This document shows, in pieces, positions 22,586-33,245 of a stretch of DNA of 64,000 bases; positions within the stretch are counted from its first letter, which is position 1; every line of letters starts with the position of its first letter. The translations under genes and the position numbers were made by a program. Location of the stretch: contig NC_084789.1 of NCBI RefSeq assembly GCF_028858725.1, forward strand, positions 37,703,548 to 37,767,547, given 5' to 3'. A model generated the notes under the pieces. It saw nothing but the letters and a program-made list of their open reading frames with translations. It searched no databases and was not told the origin of the DNA. This DNA is from Colius striatus (lineage: Eukaryota > Chordata > Aves > Coliiformes > Coliidae).

Positions 22586-23248
22586 TCCAACTACTTCCAT
22601 ATACTCTTTTCAATTGTTTTCTTGATGCATCCCATGCTTGTGATTATAATGAGGATAACAACAACAAGGAGGATTAAGCCTTCAAGCAGTGTGGCTAACC
22701 ACCCCTGTACTGACCATTCTTTGAAGAATTTGATTTAACCAATTATTTTCAGCTGTATTCCTGACTGGTTTACTATCTTCTGCTACCCTCTTCATTTCAT
22801 CCTTTTTTTTTTTTTTTGGAAATTTTCGGTTATGTTTGGAATGTGAATGCAACACACTCCCTGTTCTTTGACCAAGAGTAGGTCTAAAGCCAGTCTAATC
22901 TGCAAAGTCATTTATGTGTTGACCTGAACTTGTCTATTAATAATTTGGAATCTTTTTTTCTGTAGCTTTTGAGAGGGTCTCTACTTTCCATGTCAGATTT
23001 TCTATTAATATTCTATTTTCCAAGGCCATTAGGCCCGGTAGCAAGAAACTTTGAAGTCCCCATCTGAATTCTACTGCTGTCAATGGTCCAGTCCATGGAT
23101 CTTCACTTGTATCCCCTTTAATCCTGTCCCAATATTTTGGTTTGACAGGACTCTTTTTCTATGTAGGCCAAAGAGCCAAAAATCCTGAAGTTACCTGTTT
23201 GGTCACCAAACTTCAGCACAGACGAGTAGTCCAATTCCTGTCTGAAGT
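22586..23248 (-). pseudogene. env: Truncated copy of class I ERV env (right arm)
   Basis: Mirror of 13527-14190. It includes the immunosuppressive-domain-like piece and ends at the palindrome breakpoint within the surface subunit. A fused frame (23465-23118) joins LTR sequence to the env piece but has no independent support as a gene. Confidence 0.75.
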
Positions 23249-23571
23249 AACAACCCCAGTTAATCTTCTCCAGGTTGAGATCTAAGCTGCTCTCTCCATC
23301 TGTCCTGGAGTCTCCAACTCTCACCCCCTCTGTCACGGGGTCTCTACTTCTCATTGTGGGCTGCAAGGATATCTCTGATCTGGCATCACTCCTTCTATCT
23401 TTTCCTGACTGCAGGGTCTGCATGGTCGCCTCCATCTTGCCCTTCCCTTCTACCTCCATCCACACATTTCAAATTCCCATCCTTAAACAGTGATTGCAGA
23501 AGCACCAGATTGGCCTGGCCAGGATGGAGGTGGATCCAAATCTCACAGCTAGGGGAAAGTCCAAGAATTCT
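23249..23571 (-). repeat. Long-LTR fragment (LTR-B family), first part
   Basis: On the minus strand it matches the interior of the complete LTR at 41748-42740 (shared 'ggccaatctggtgc', 'gggaatttgaaatg', 'aagatggaggcgacca'). The outer end was lost at the palindrome breakpoint. Its continuation is 33589-33664, beyond the class II ERV. Confidence 0.8.
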
Positions 23572-23911
23572 TGTTGTAGCGTCCAAGAATCACTCACAGA
23601 GATGGGTTCAGTTCTTGGTACTGGAGACACTTTATTGACAAAGCTTCCCCCTATTATATCCTTATCCCCTGATCATGCAGTTTATTCTATGTTAATTGGG
23701 TAACAGTCTCAAAGCATGCGCCTATGCTAACATAATGATTGACTAAGCTATATTGTTCACACTCTTGCTGCTTCTTTGGTATGCTTGCATCCTATTTTTA
23801 TGCTTCAGTTCTTCAACTTATCACTTCTTTCTCAGAGTTCTTTGTGTGTGCTTCCAAGGGAAGAGCTGTGCCTCAAGGCTAAAGCTGCCTGCAGCCAAAT
23901 CCTCTCCCACA
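23572..23911 (-). repeat. 3' LTR of the class II ERV
   Basis: 340-bp LTR. On the minus strand it begins TGTGGGAGAGG and ends CTACAACA. Preceded by purine tract AAAAAAGGGGCAACTG (minus strand, 23912-23927). Confidence 0.85.
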
Positions 23912-24308
23912 GTTGCCCCTTTTTTGTTTTATAGTTTTATTTTCATGGAGATCATCACCGTGATCAGCCTTTATTTCATAGAGAATGATGTTATTCAACC
24001 ATGACAAAGAGAGCGAGAGGATCTCAGCTCCAGAGGATACACTTAAGAGGTATCCCTGCTAAAAAGGGGAAAAATTTTCAGACACACTCCAAAAGAGAGT
24101 ATGCAGAAATCCTCTCACCCCAAAGAACTGGGACTAGGCTTTTATAGAATAAAGTGACTGTCAGTCATCTTGTCATTGGACTTATATCTCTGTAGGGCTA
24201 GCAGGAACATCTAGTCTCCTGCAGCAATGTTATCACAGATGTCTGTTTCACTGCCCATTAGCTCAAGAATCTTCTCATCCTCCCAAGTTACCCTTGGAAA
24301 TGGTTAAG

Positions 24309-24803
24309 TCAGGCTGATCTGTAACAGCTTTCGCCACTAGAAAACAGCATGTCCTTCAGCTGGTATCTTTTCACCAGGGGGAGTGTCCTGCTACACTCCA
24401 CCCCGAGACTGCAGTCAATCATCTTTACTTCATAAAGTGGTAATGCAGGTACCTCTTGCCTCCATGCTATAAAAGTGCCCCATATTTTATACGTTGTCAT
24501 CAAATACGTTATGAAACATCATTCTCTGTTTCATGTGACTGGCCTAGATGATGTTAATTGTATTAAGTCTTGAATGTACCACACTCTCAGATATATGATG
24601 ATTATCAACACTAGGCATAACATGTTTAGTACCAACAACATTATTTCAGGATGTAGTATTCTGTTAAATATTCCAGTAGCAGTCAGAGTCCATCCAAACA
24701 AAATATCCCACCAGTGATATTCTCCATCCCTTTTCACTTGTTTTGACACATAACGTATATGTCCTGTGTATCATGGTGAACCATAATCAGGAGTCTATGA
24801 GTT
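24309..24803 (-). pseudogene. env: Class II ERV env transmembrane remnant
   Basis: The frame 24749-24531 has a hydrophobic stretch ('IMLLVLNMLCLVLIIIIYLR') fitting an env membrane anchor just upstream of the 3' LTR. The following frame (24503-24309) is unassigned. No surface subunit was recognised. Confidence 0.5.
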
Positions 24804-25025
24804 CCCTCCTTCAGTCTTTCTATTAAATTGTGTAGACCAGGGTGCTCTAGTAGCTTCTTGATCAACATGATGTTCATTCTTATAGGTGTTGGTGACAAGG
24901 CATTGTCACTGTATATTATGGTACACAGTCCTCAGTATTGAGTAAAGTCACACTCTGAAGTGCAAGTAAAATTGCAAATGCCAAGATTTGAGTGATTGTT
25001 AAGTGATGCTTCCAGATTGTCCAGA

Positions 25026-25520
25026 TTATACAGATGCTTCCAGATTATACAAAGCCATTGCTAGCAGATTATGGGATGTGTCCGGAGAATTCCCCCTTCT
25101 TTGTTTTAAAATCAGGGCTTTCAATGTAGCATGTGCATGTTCAACTATTGCCTGTCCTATGGGGTTATACGGAACACCTGTCATGTCAATTCCTGCATTG
25201 CTGTAAAAACACTTGTATACATTTTGAGCTGTGTAATCAGAGCCATTATTAGTTTTAATTTCTTTTGGCACCCCCATGTTTGCAAAACAACTCAACCAGT
25301 GACTTGGTATACACACAACCTTTTCCCCAGAGGCTGCAGTGGCATGTATCATCTCAGAAAATGAATCAACATAAACGGCAGATAAATTAGTTACAGTGGA
25401 GGCCGAGTTACATATTGCCATATTGATCTTACAGAAATATGTACAGTGTATGTGTTTGTAGCACAGACTACAAAGCACAACTAGCCAGCCTGTGATAAAA
25501 GAGGAATACAGGAGTATCAA
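25026..25520 (-). pseudogene. pol: Class II ERV integrase core
   Basis: The 164-codon frame contains the retroviral D,D,E core: 'VYVDSFSEMIHATA', then 'MGVPKEIKTNNGSDYTA' (the second acidic residue is in 'NGSDY' where class II enzymes usually read DNGPAY-like), then 'PYNPIGQAIVEHAHATLK' with the glutamate. The N-terminal zinc domain and C-terminal domain are lost or out of frame. Altered active-site context and truncation mean it is inactive. Confidence 0.75.
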
Positions 25521-25704
25521 CTTGCAGTAATATGTACACTGTTGCTCCAGCTACTTCACCTAATATTAGTTTGGGTTTGGTAACCTGATATGGGGTAATT
25601 GTGCACACACTGGAGAGCTGTGGCTTCACTTTTTCAGATTATACTTCAATTCTCTGTTGGGTTCACGATATCTGCAATACTGTTCCAATACTGTTTCTTC
25701 TAGA

Positions 25705-26720
25705 TCAGACACAGGTGTTTGTCAAAAATATCTGAAATACAAGAACTCGAGAATCTGATATCAGCAAAGGATGTAAAATAAGAGAAGTTGAGGTACAGAA
25801 CCATATGGTATTCTCAGGGATTACTATATGAATCTTCACATACAGACTAATAGGTCGCAATCCCACCATGCAGTCTGTAGGTGTAAATGCTTCCATTTCC
25901 CCTGTAGTTTCTGTGTTTGTTGTGCTTTCATCAGTAAGCCAGGCATCTTCGTTGTGCTCTTCTGTTAACTTTTCATAAGGGAATGCCTCCTCCACAGGAG
26001 ATAGAGGGAGATCTCCAAGGGGGTGAGTTTCCCTTAGTATAGGCATAAAAGTTTTACAATAATCTAAACATCCCCAAAAAAGTCTATAACTGTTTCAGTG
26101 CCGTTTGTACAGGAAATCTCTGGACTGTTTGCTATACCTTATTTAGTATTTCTCTAATTTGTCCATGCCAAAATAATCCCCAAAATTGTACAGCAGTATT
26201 AGAGCTCTGTATTTTCTTTGGATTAATTGTATTTTCTTTGGATTAATTGTCCAGCCTTGGTCTTGTAAACGGGCTGTCACTGATTCAGCAGCCCTTTCGA
26301 TTTCTGATATTGAATCTGACATAATCAATAGATCATCAATATAATGGTAAACAGTAACAGTACCAGACCATAGTGCTACATCAACTGCTATCATTTGGTG
26401 GAAAATGGAGGAACTGTGTTTGTATCCCTTAGGTAATACCTGGGATGTATATTGCTTTTGTTGTCAGGTAAAGACAAACTGGTTTTGGCTTTTTGAAGCA
26501 ATTATAGAAAAGATGGGATTAACAAGATCTATCACCACGTTCCAAGGCTGTAAATTTTTGCTGATTTTTTTTTTTCTCTAAGAATTACTGTGTGCAGTAC
26601 CATAACTGCAAGGGGGAGGGGGAAGTAACTTTATTCAATTTTGTATAACTACGGTCATTCTCCAAGTGCCATCTGGTTTTTGGACAGGCCAAATGGAATT
26701 GTTAAAAGCAGTCACAGTTT
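25705..26720 (-). pseudogene. pol: Class II ERV RT / RNase H remnant
   Basis: On the minus strand, 'WPVQKPDGTWRMTV' (near 26650) is followed by the catalytic box 'YIDDLLI' at 26343-26300, thumb sequence, and an RNase H start ('DAWLTDES', frame 26046-25705). Several frames and stops. A 22-bp tandem duplication ('gtattttctttggattaatt', 26211-26252) lies in the thumb region. Confidence 0.75.
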
Positions 26721-27418
26721 CCCTAAAAATTCCTGATTCTTGAGGTACCTGAATGAGTTTGGGAAATTTTCTCTTCTGCCCCTGGAATACGATATTGATT
26801 TACAGTTACCACCTTGGTAGGCACAAGCAGCACAACCAGATCCCACTTTGGGAATCCGCACAGGACAGTTATAGATCAAATGGCAAATGCTGCCTGGGAA
26901 GTCCCAAAGAAAAAAGAAAAAAAGTGTGACCATTTAGAGTTTCAGTAATGCCACAGGGTCCCCATTATTTAATGATTTCCTAAAACATGTCTCTAAACCA
27001 GACCCTTTTCCCTGGACTTCTACCAGGGATGCCTCAGAACAGGAGGTTTTAGGGTGCTCAAGGTGAGTTAAGCTGCGACCGCTCAGCTTCACTGCGTGTG
27101 CGCAAGGAGAGGGGGTGAATAATCCAGGTACTCGGATTCTAATTCATCATCTTTACCTTTTGCACCCCAGCTTGTTTGTCTCAAGGGAGGTGCAGGATGT
27201 TACTTCTTTCTTATGCTCTTCTTATGAAATCTGTGCACCCATTTTGTTCCCAGGTGCTCACCTTTTCTTCAGGTGCCTTCAGTTTCTGCCTGGTCAGGGC
27301 TTATTGGCTCTCATCACCACTTCAAATTGTTCAGCTGGGCTCTGCTACCAATGCTCGTCTTCCGTGGTCCTGGGGGGAAAAATTTCTGATTTGCCAAGAT
27401 CCCATCAGGGGTACCAGA
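26721..27418 (-). other. Leader and deleted gag/protease region of the class II ERV
   Basis: After the 5' LTR the minus strand reads TGGTACCCCTGATGGGAT at 27417-27400, in the primer-binding-site position; I cannot assign the tRNA. The remaining ~650 bp have no gag motifs, so gag and protease were probably deleted. Confidence 0.5.
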
Positions 27419-27576
27419 TGTCGTAGTGGCCAAGAAACACTCACAGAGATGGGTTCAATTCTTGGCGCTGCAGATACTTTATTGACAAAGCTTCCCCCTA
27501 TTATACCCTTATTCCCTGATCATGCACAGTTTATTCTATGTTAATTGGGTAACAGTCTCAAAGCATGCACCTATGG
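27419..27576 (-). repeat. 5' LTR of the class II ERV, part 1
   Basis: Matches the 3' LTR up to the insertion point. The gammaretrovirus-like provirus interrupts it after TATGG (27572-27576). Confidence 0.88.
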
Positions 27577-28112
27577 TGTCATAAATTGAGACCACAATGG
27601 ATCATAAGCCAATTATAATTTTATTAATTGTAGCAAGTAGAATAAGAGCAAAGACAGCGCTGGACGACAGGGGAGTCTGCGCTCCGCCAACTGCCGTACT
27701 GATTAGTTTAAACAGTCCTTTTTTATACATTTTGCATCCGTGGCCGTAAAGTAGGAGAACTGCTCTGCGCATGCTTCAGTTACTGTGAGGGGTCTTTTTT
27801 TCTGTCTTTCGGTGGTTGCTGAGTAAGAAGTTTTCCTTCTTTGTTTTATAATTGATCCCTCACTTAGATAGAGTTGTTTTTCTTCTCTTCGCCAGTCCCT
27901 TAGAACATCTTGTAGTCATCCTTGAGCAGTATCTCTCCTGTTTACACAAATGGTGTCTGGTATGTGAAGGCAATTGCAGTTATCTTATCTCACGAGTGAG
28001 TGATGTCCTGCAGCTGTTCGCATAAGCACTTTCCTTTCTTTTGTCGCTTAACCTTTACATTGGGCTTAACATAAATTTTAATAAACAATACCCTAATTCA
28101 TAGTTTCTTACA
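27577..28112 (-). repeat. 3' LTR of the gammaretrovirus-like provirus
   Basis: 536-bp LTR, TGTAAGAAAC...TTTATGACA on the minus strand. TATA-like 'tgtataaaaaagg' near 27735 and poly(A) signal in 'ttaataaaatta' near 27625. Preceded by purine tract 'aaaagaaaaaggggggat' (28113-28130). Confidence 0.92.
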
Positions 28113-28143
28113 ATCCCCCCTTTTTCTTTTATCCCATTATTGT

Positions 28144-28320
28144 TTATTCACTGCAGGTAAACCTTTTCCCACAATTTCGACACTTATCATAACACTCACA
28201 ATACAGTCCCTTACAGTTACAATCATAATTTTCACGTGGCATATCGCATTCACAACAGTCTTCGTCATCTTCATCTTCATTAGTAGGTATACTTTTATAA
28301 TCTGTCTCAGCTCTCCGTAG
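28144..28320 (-). CDS. 58-codon Cys-rich ORF at the 3' end of the provirus
   Basis: Open frame between env and the polypurine tract, overlapping the last 14 bases of env in another frame. An acidic stretch ('NEDEDDED') is followed by ten cysteines in 35 residues: CC-x-C, then C-x-C, C-x-C, C-x3-C, C-x2-C and a final C. That spacing suggests metal binding. The only ATG is at residue 27, so it would need splicing, frameshifting or fusion to the env tail to be made whole. I do not recognise it. It could be an extended env cytoplasmic tail exposed by a frameshift, or a separate accessory protein. Confidence 0.4.
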   Translation of the reverse strand, partial: LRRAETDYKSIPTNEDEDDEDCCECDMPRENYDCNCKGLYCECYDKCRNCGKRFTCSE

Positions 28321-29191
28321 TTAGAATGAGTAGTTTAGCTATGTCAAACCGCTCCTTAATAAAATGTAAAATATAGCATAATATGCATGGTTCAAATATA
28401 AGTCCCAGAATCAACATAATAAGCGGTCCTGCTAAGGCAAACAACAAAGTGGTTAGCCAGGGTGAAACGTTAAACCAATTTTTATACCATGATCTGCCCA
28501 CCTCACGATCCTTTTTACGTTGATTTAACCTTTTCCGAAGTTTAGACATGGTGTTATTCTGATGTCTGAACAAACCCATTTAGTTCCTGGTGTCGGGATA
28601 GCCCATTTGTCATATCTGTGTTGTGGTTTCTTACATCCAGGAGGTCCCCAAGTGATGTCTATATATCTGTCTCCTGTTGTTTTCCAATCTGAAGCTATTG
28701 TCTCACAACCCCAATAACCACAATAATAATGTCCCGGGTAATTACAATAACTTTTTTCCAGGGTTTGAGGCTGGACATATGTACCATGCCTTGTATTGCG
28801 CTTGGGTGTAACCCAAATTTAAACAGTTTGTTGGATGACATCCCATTGCTTCAAAAGGTATTAGCGAAAATAAAGATACAGTAAAATTCCAATTTCCTTC
28901 CGAACTGCTTCGATTTTGTATAAGCTTACTTTCCTGTAAGTTATATAATTTCCAGAGCACTGGCTCATGGGGGTTCCCATTTGCTTGAGTTAGTATCAAT
29001 AGCAAAACCACCAGTATACCAGGAAAAACGGTATTTGTCAATTTTACCAATTTAAGTATAATTTTACCAGTCCTAGGGAAGTTTGACCATGGTTGCTTTT
29101 GCGTCCCATTGTTTTGGTTCTTTTCTCCACAGTTTGTTCCTCCTCTGCCTCGCCCGTCGACTCGGTTGCTTCGAGCCACGGGGTGTACCAT
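28307..29191 (-). pseudogene. env: Provirus env, internally deleted
   Basis: The surface-subunit N-terminus is at 29191-28742. It has a long basic leader, a hydrophobic signal ('FPGILVVLLLILTQANG') and early surface residues, and ends at a TAA. Further Cys-containing surface sequence follows in another frame to about 28580. The frame 28579-28307 resumes in the transmembrane subunit after the ectodomain: '[13 protein letters not shown]', then a membrane span ('TLLFALAGPLIMLILGLIFE'). The cleavage site, fusion peptide and immunosuppressive domain are missing, so it cannot mediate entry. Confidence 0.8.
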
Positions 29192-29387
29192 CTTCTCGGC
29201 AGCAAGGGAATTCTTCAGGAGACAGCTGTTTCAGGGCCTTTTACCTATTTACACAGGCTTTAATGGGACAAAGCAAGACACAGTTAGCACTTTTCTTTAT
29301 AGTCAGGATTTCAACTACAAAGGGGATTGGTTCGTTGGAGTGGTTTCCCAACACTGTGTGCAAACTCCTATTGGAGGGTATCCACAT

Positions 29388-29687
29388 TCACCATTTATCC
29401 TGGCATACCTTGCACCTAAAACAAGCAAATGGATACCAATTGCAATTTAAATCATTACACCTAATTCTTATATCTAGAGTATATATATATATATATATAT
29501 TATTTACATCAGTATATTTTCTATATTCAATATGGTGTGGTTGTATGAGTTTAGCAATTCCCTTCAGCACACTTTGTACGCTTCCATATAATAGATAAAC
29601 AAAGAAATAATTATTGCAAATATAAATGACAATACACTTTATACCAAAAGGTAACGCAGCAAAATAATCAAATAAAGTCTCTATCAT
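29388..29687 (-). CDS. 99-codon ORF directly after pol, membrane span plus Cys cluster
   Basis: Starts five bases after the pol stop and is open to a TGA at 29388. It has a hydrophobic N-terminal half ('CIVIYICNNYFFVYLLYG'), a Tyr/Ile run from a TA microsatellite (29478-29500), and a C-terminal C-x4-C...C-x2-C-x2-C cluster. Its position between pol and env is not a standard gammaretroviral gene. It could be an accessory gene or non-coding spacer that happens to be open. Not recognised. Confidence 0.4.
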   Translation of the reverse strand: MIETLFDYFAALPFGIKCIVIYICNNYFFVYLLYGSVQSVLKGIAKLIQPHHIEYRKYTDVNNIYIYIYTLDIRIRCNDLNCNWYPFACFRCKVCQDKW

Positions 29688-29691
29688 TACG

Positions 29692-30300
29692 TTATCTTTT
29701 CAGGGTTATCTTGGTGTCACTTGGAGTACTGATTACTTTCCAGTGGGGTCTCGTTATTGGGCCTTTAATGCGATTGGCATGAGTCCATCCACGCTCAGCA
29801 GTCCAGACAGCCGTTTCTGTTGTAAGCAAAACAAGATAAGATCCCTCCCAGCTGGGTCTTAGAGTTTCTTCCTTCCACACTTTAATCAATATCCAATCTC
29901 CAGGCTTGACATTATGAATTTTTTTAAGTCCAACAGGGGTCGTTGCACAATCAGTCCCTGCTCCCAAAGCTTGTTACGGTGTTCTGCTAATTGCGAAACA
30001 TAGTCATTAATCACACAATCTCGAATTAAAACATTAATGTGTTAAATGATCCACCATTACTAATAAATATTTGTAACGTCCAACCCTTAGGTAGTTCAGT
30101 AAAATCCACTTGTATGTTTGAGAAGGGTCTGTATGCTGGGGAATGTCCCCCAAGGGGTTTTTGTCTCATGTTATTTCGATTAACCTTTTGACAGGTCTCG
30201 CAGGCTGCTGTGTGCATAGTCAAAATCGTATTATAATTGCCTGCCACTCGTTTTGCTTCTGTATCGGCGGCATTATTTCCCCTGACTTGATAACTTGTAC
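29692..30300 (-). pseudogene. pol: Provirus integrase, core deleted
   Basis: The zinc-domain end ('ACETCQKVNRN', near 30190) and first core strand ('FSNIQVDFTELPKG', near 30095) are present. The sequence then jumps, with frameshift, to the C-terminal domain (29967-29692: 'KPGDWILIKVWKEE', 'WEGSYLVLLTT'). The catalytic core is missing. Confidence 0.8.
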
Positions 30301-31400
30301 CTCGCTGGTGTCCCTTTATATGTACAACTGCTATTTTATTCGGCATTTTTAATGCCCCCAGAACTCGTCGAATCAATTCCGGGTGTATCAATTCTTTTCC
30401 CTGCGAGTTAACAAATCCTCTTTCCTCCCATATTTTTCCAAAAGTGTGTACTACTCCGAACGCATAGCGTGAGTCTGTATATATAGTTCCATCTTTTTCC
30501 TCCTTTTTACATTTCCCAGTGCTCTGTCTTCCCCGCTGAAGTGCGGCCGGGACGGCATTGCTGGGGGGTGGGGGGGAGAGTGGGCAGCAGCAACAATGAT
30601 TTGTAAGCAGCTCGGCCAACCCCTGCTCACAGCATCTAACAGCTTTGATAGGTATGCCACCGGTTTCTTTTGTCCGGCCCATTCCTGAGTTAATACTCCG
30701 AATGCTGTTCCTTCATGTGTGTTAACAAATAAATGGAATGGCCGCTTTAAATCTGGTAGGTTTAAAACCGGTGTTTGGCTTAGTTCCCTTTTGTGCAAGA
30801 AAGTTTAGGAATCGAATGCTTTCTTTTCTTACATCTTCCTTATTATTCCCTGCTATAAGCAGATCATCTACATATTGTAACAGTACATTTCCCGTTTGTA
30901 CCTGGTATTCTTTTAAGAGCTCTTCCAGGGCCTGTCCAAACAAATTAGGGGACTCAGTGAACCCTTAAGGGAGCACGGTACATCTTAATTGCTGTCTACG
31001 GCCTGTTTCTATGTCTTCCCATTCAAAGGCAAAATAATCACAGCATTCTTCTGCCAGTGGACAGGCCCAAAAGGCATCCTTTAAATCAATCACACTATAC
31101 CAGGAGTTATGAGGTCCTAACTTGCTTAGCAATGTGTATGGATTTGCTACTACAGGGAACCGGGTGATAGTTCTTTTGTTTATTTCCCTTAAATCATGTA
31201 CGAGCCGATATTTCCCATTAGGTTTCTTTACAGGCAGAATGGGGGTGTTAAAGGGTGACATACAAGGCTCTAAGATTCCTTGTGCTAATAACCGATCAAT
31301 TTCTGGTTTTAATCCTCTCCGTCCTTCTAGGGATATGGGATATTGCTTTACCCTCACAGGTATGTGGGGTTCAGAAATTTGGACTTTAATCGGTGGGATT
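30300..31400 (-). pseudogene. pol: Provirus RT / RNase H
   Basis: RT fingers and palm at 31357-30965 ('PVKKPNGKYRLVHDLREINK', 'VIDLKDAFWACPL'). An in-frame stop falls in the LPxG motif near 30967. The catalytic 'YVDDLLIAG' is at about 30880-30854. A connection piece (30798-30600) and RNase H ('IYTDSRYAFGVVHTFGKIWE', near 30490) follow after a deletion and a G-rich, pyrimidine-rich disruption near 30560-30600. Confidence 0.85.
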
Positions 31401-31436
31401 TCCAGTCTACTAATTGTGTCCGGAGAGTACCAGACA

Positions 31437-31830
31437 TCAGGGCTGATTTGTTTTTTTATCCTCCACGGTCAAAGGATAAGCAGACACTGTTAGCTCTTGA
31501 TTCTTTACTTTAATTTCTGATTGCAATTCAACAATTAAATCTCGTCCTAGCAGATTAAATTCTGCTTCAGGGACGAGCAAGAGTTCACCCATTCCGAATT
31601 TATTTTCAGTTTCAAATAATACATTTTTGATTTTGTTTACTTTAAATGGTTCTCCTTTTGCCCCAATCACTTGTACTTTTTCGGGGGAAATTTTACATCC
31701 CTCAGGTATTTGTTTAATAGTCGATTTTTTCAGCCCCAGTGTCTACTAAAAAGGTGAACTCTAGTTTATGGGGACCTATTTTTAATTTTATCAAGGGCTC
31801 ATGATGACTCCGGTCCCCCAAAATATAGAG
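31437..31830 (-). pseudogene. pro: Provirus aspartic protease
   Basis: The active-site D-T-G-A is visible in 'FLVDTGAEK' near 31745-31720, followed by a frameshift. The rest of the fold ('FNLLGRDLIVELQ') is in the 31670-31437 frame. Confidence 0.8.
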
Positions 31831-31842
31831 CCCCTGACTCTC

Positions 31843-33047
31843 CTATTCCGCTTTCAAAATTTCCTCATCCCTGATCCTTTCTCTACAATTCTTCTTTACA
31901 TGTCCCTTTTTTCCACAGTAAAAACAACACCTCTGTTCCTTCTTTACTACTACATTCCCTTGTTTCGTTCCAGCAGCAGTTTGTCTTTTACGATCCTCTC
32001 TGACCGCTGCTACCATCATTTTCACTTGCCGCTTGCTGCTCTCCTCCTCTCGCCTTACATAGACTTTCCGGGCTTCCCTCAATAATTCATTCAACCCTCT
32101 CACTTGCCAGTCTTCTAACTTTTCAATCTTCTTTCTGATATCCCCCCATGATTTTGCTACAAACTGAGTTTTGAGGAGTGCTTGCCCTTCGTCAGGATTT
32201 ACCCCGAGATACAGCTGAAGGGCTTTCCTCAGTCGTTCTAACCACTCAGTAGGGCTCTCATTTTTCTTTTGCATTTCATTAAATGCTTTATTGATATTCT
32301 GGCCACGGGGTACTGCTTTTCTAATTCCCTGAATTACTATAGTTTTCAGGTCCTGCATATGAGTTCTATGCACGGGATCATGATTATCCCAATTAGGTCT
32401 TTGGAGTGGCCATTTTAATATTTGCTTTAGGTCCCTGGGCATGTTGAGCATCCCACAATCTCATTCCTGCTCGTCTAATCATGTCTCTTTCCTCGTTAGT
32501 AAATAATTGACCAAGGATAGATTGCATTTCATCCCAAGTATAAAGGTTTGGTCCCAAAAGGAGGAGGGGGAGACTTTCGTTCCAACTCCGGTGGGGGAGT
32601 GGGTGCTCTGGGGACCTCTGGAGAGGCTGTGGGAGCAGGAGGGGAAATGTAAGGGGGGGTTAGAAGGGTTTCGTCTAACTCTTCCTTCTTTTTCTTTTGT
32701 TTAGCTTTTATTTCACTCAGCGGGTAAAGTCTAGTTCCCGGTCTTTTTAGCCACACTTCCGCATACTGACTTTCTTCCGGGTTAAGGGGTTTTTTATTAT
32801 TAACCCAGAAATTTAATTGTTGTCTTATCCAATCTTCTTCTGGCCCGCAGACTAGCCAAAAGACATTTTCAGAAATCTTCTTCCCTCCCCATATCTTAGT
32901 ACAGTATTCTATTATTTTCTGCTTATCTTTCCCTAGGGTTTCAGGGAAATATCTCCAATTGTCTAAGATATATGCCAGAGGGGTATTCTTAGGTACAGCA
33001 GGTACCCTTCCCATGGGTGTCGAAGGCTTGCTGCCCTTCGCCCCCAT
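31843..33047 (-). pseudogene. gag: Provirus gag with capsid N-domain deleted
   Basis: ATG at 33047 gives MGAKGSK with glycine 2. The matrix runs to a proline-rich region and the frame stops at 32529. Capsid C-terminal sequence resumes in another frame ('LYTWDEMQSIL' near 32550; 'PTEWLERLRKALQLY' in 32451-31843). It ends with one nucleocapsid zinc knuckle C-x2-C-x4-H-x4-C ('CFYCGKKGHVKKNC'). p12 and the capsid N-domain are lost. Confidence 0.85.
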
Positions 33048-33245
33048 CTTCTGGATTATCCACAAACACACACTCACTTGCTCCCCTTGTTCCTGGCCCA
33101 GTCCCTCGCGGGAGATGGGAAACGCAGTACTTAAGGGTCCACACTCGCTTGGTTCAGTATATCGAACCTCTCATTTGTTATAATCCAGGATACCCAATCC
33201 CGCCCGAACGGATAACCCGCGAACCAATTTTCGCAATATACTTAT

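Larger units (their letters stand above)
18732..23248 (-). repeat. Right palindrome arm (4517 bp), derived copy
   Basis: Inverted copy of 13527-18044. It starts with the last 33 bases of RASA1 exon 1 and its splice donor on the plus strand. It then carries intron 1 sequence, the old CR1, the class I LTR and part of env. At 23249 it stops abruptly against an unrelated LTR, cutting the ERV env in mid-frame, so this arm is the duplicate. Confidence 0.95.
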
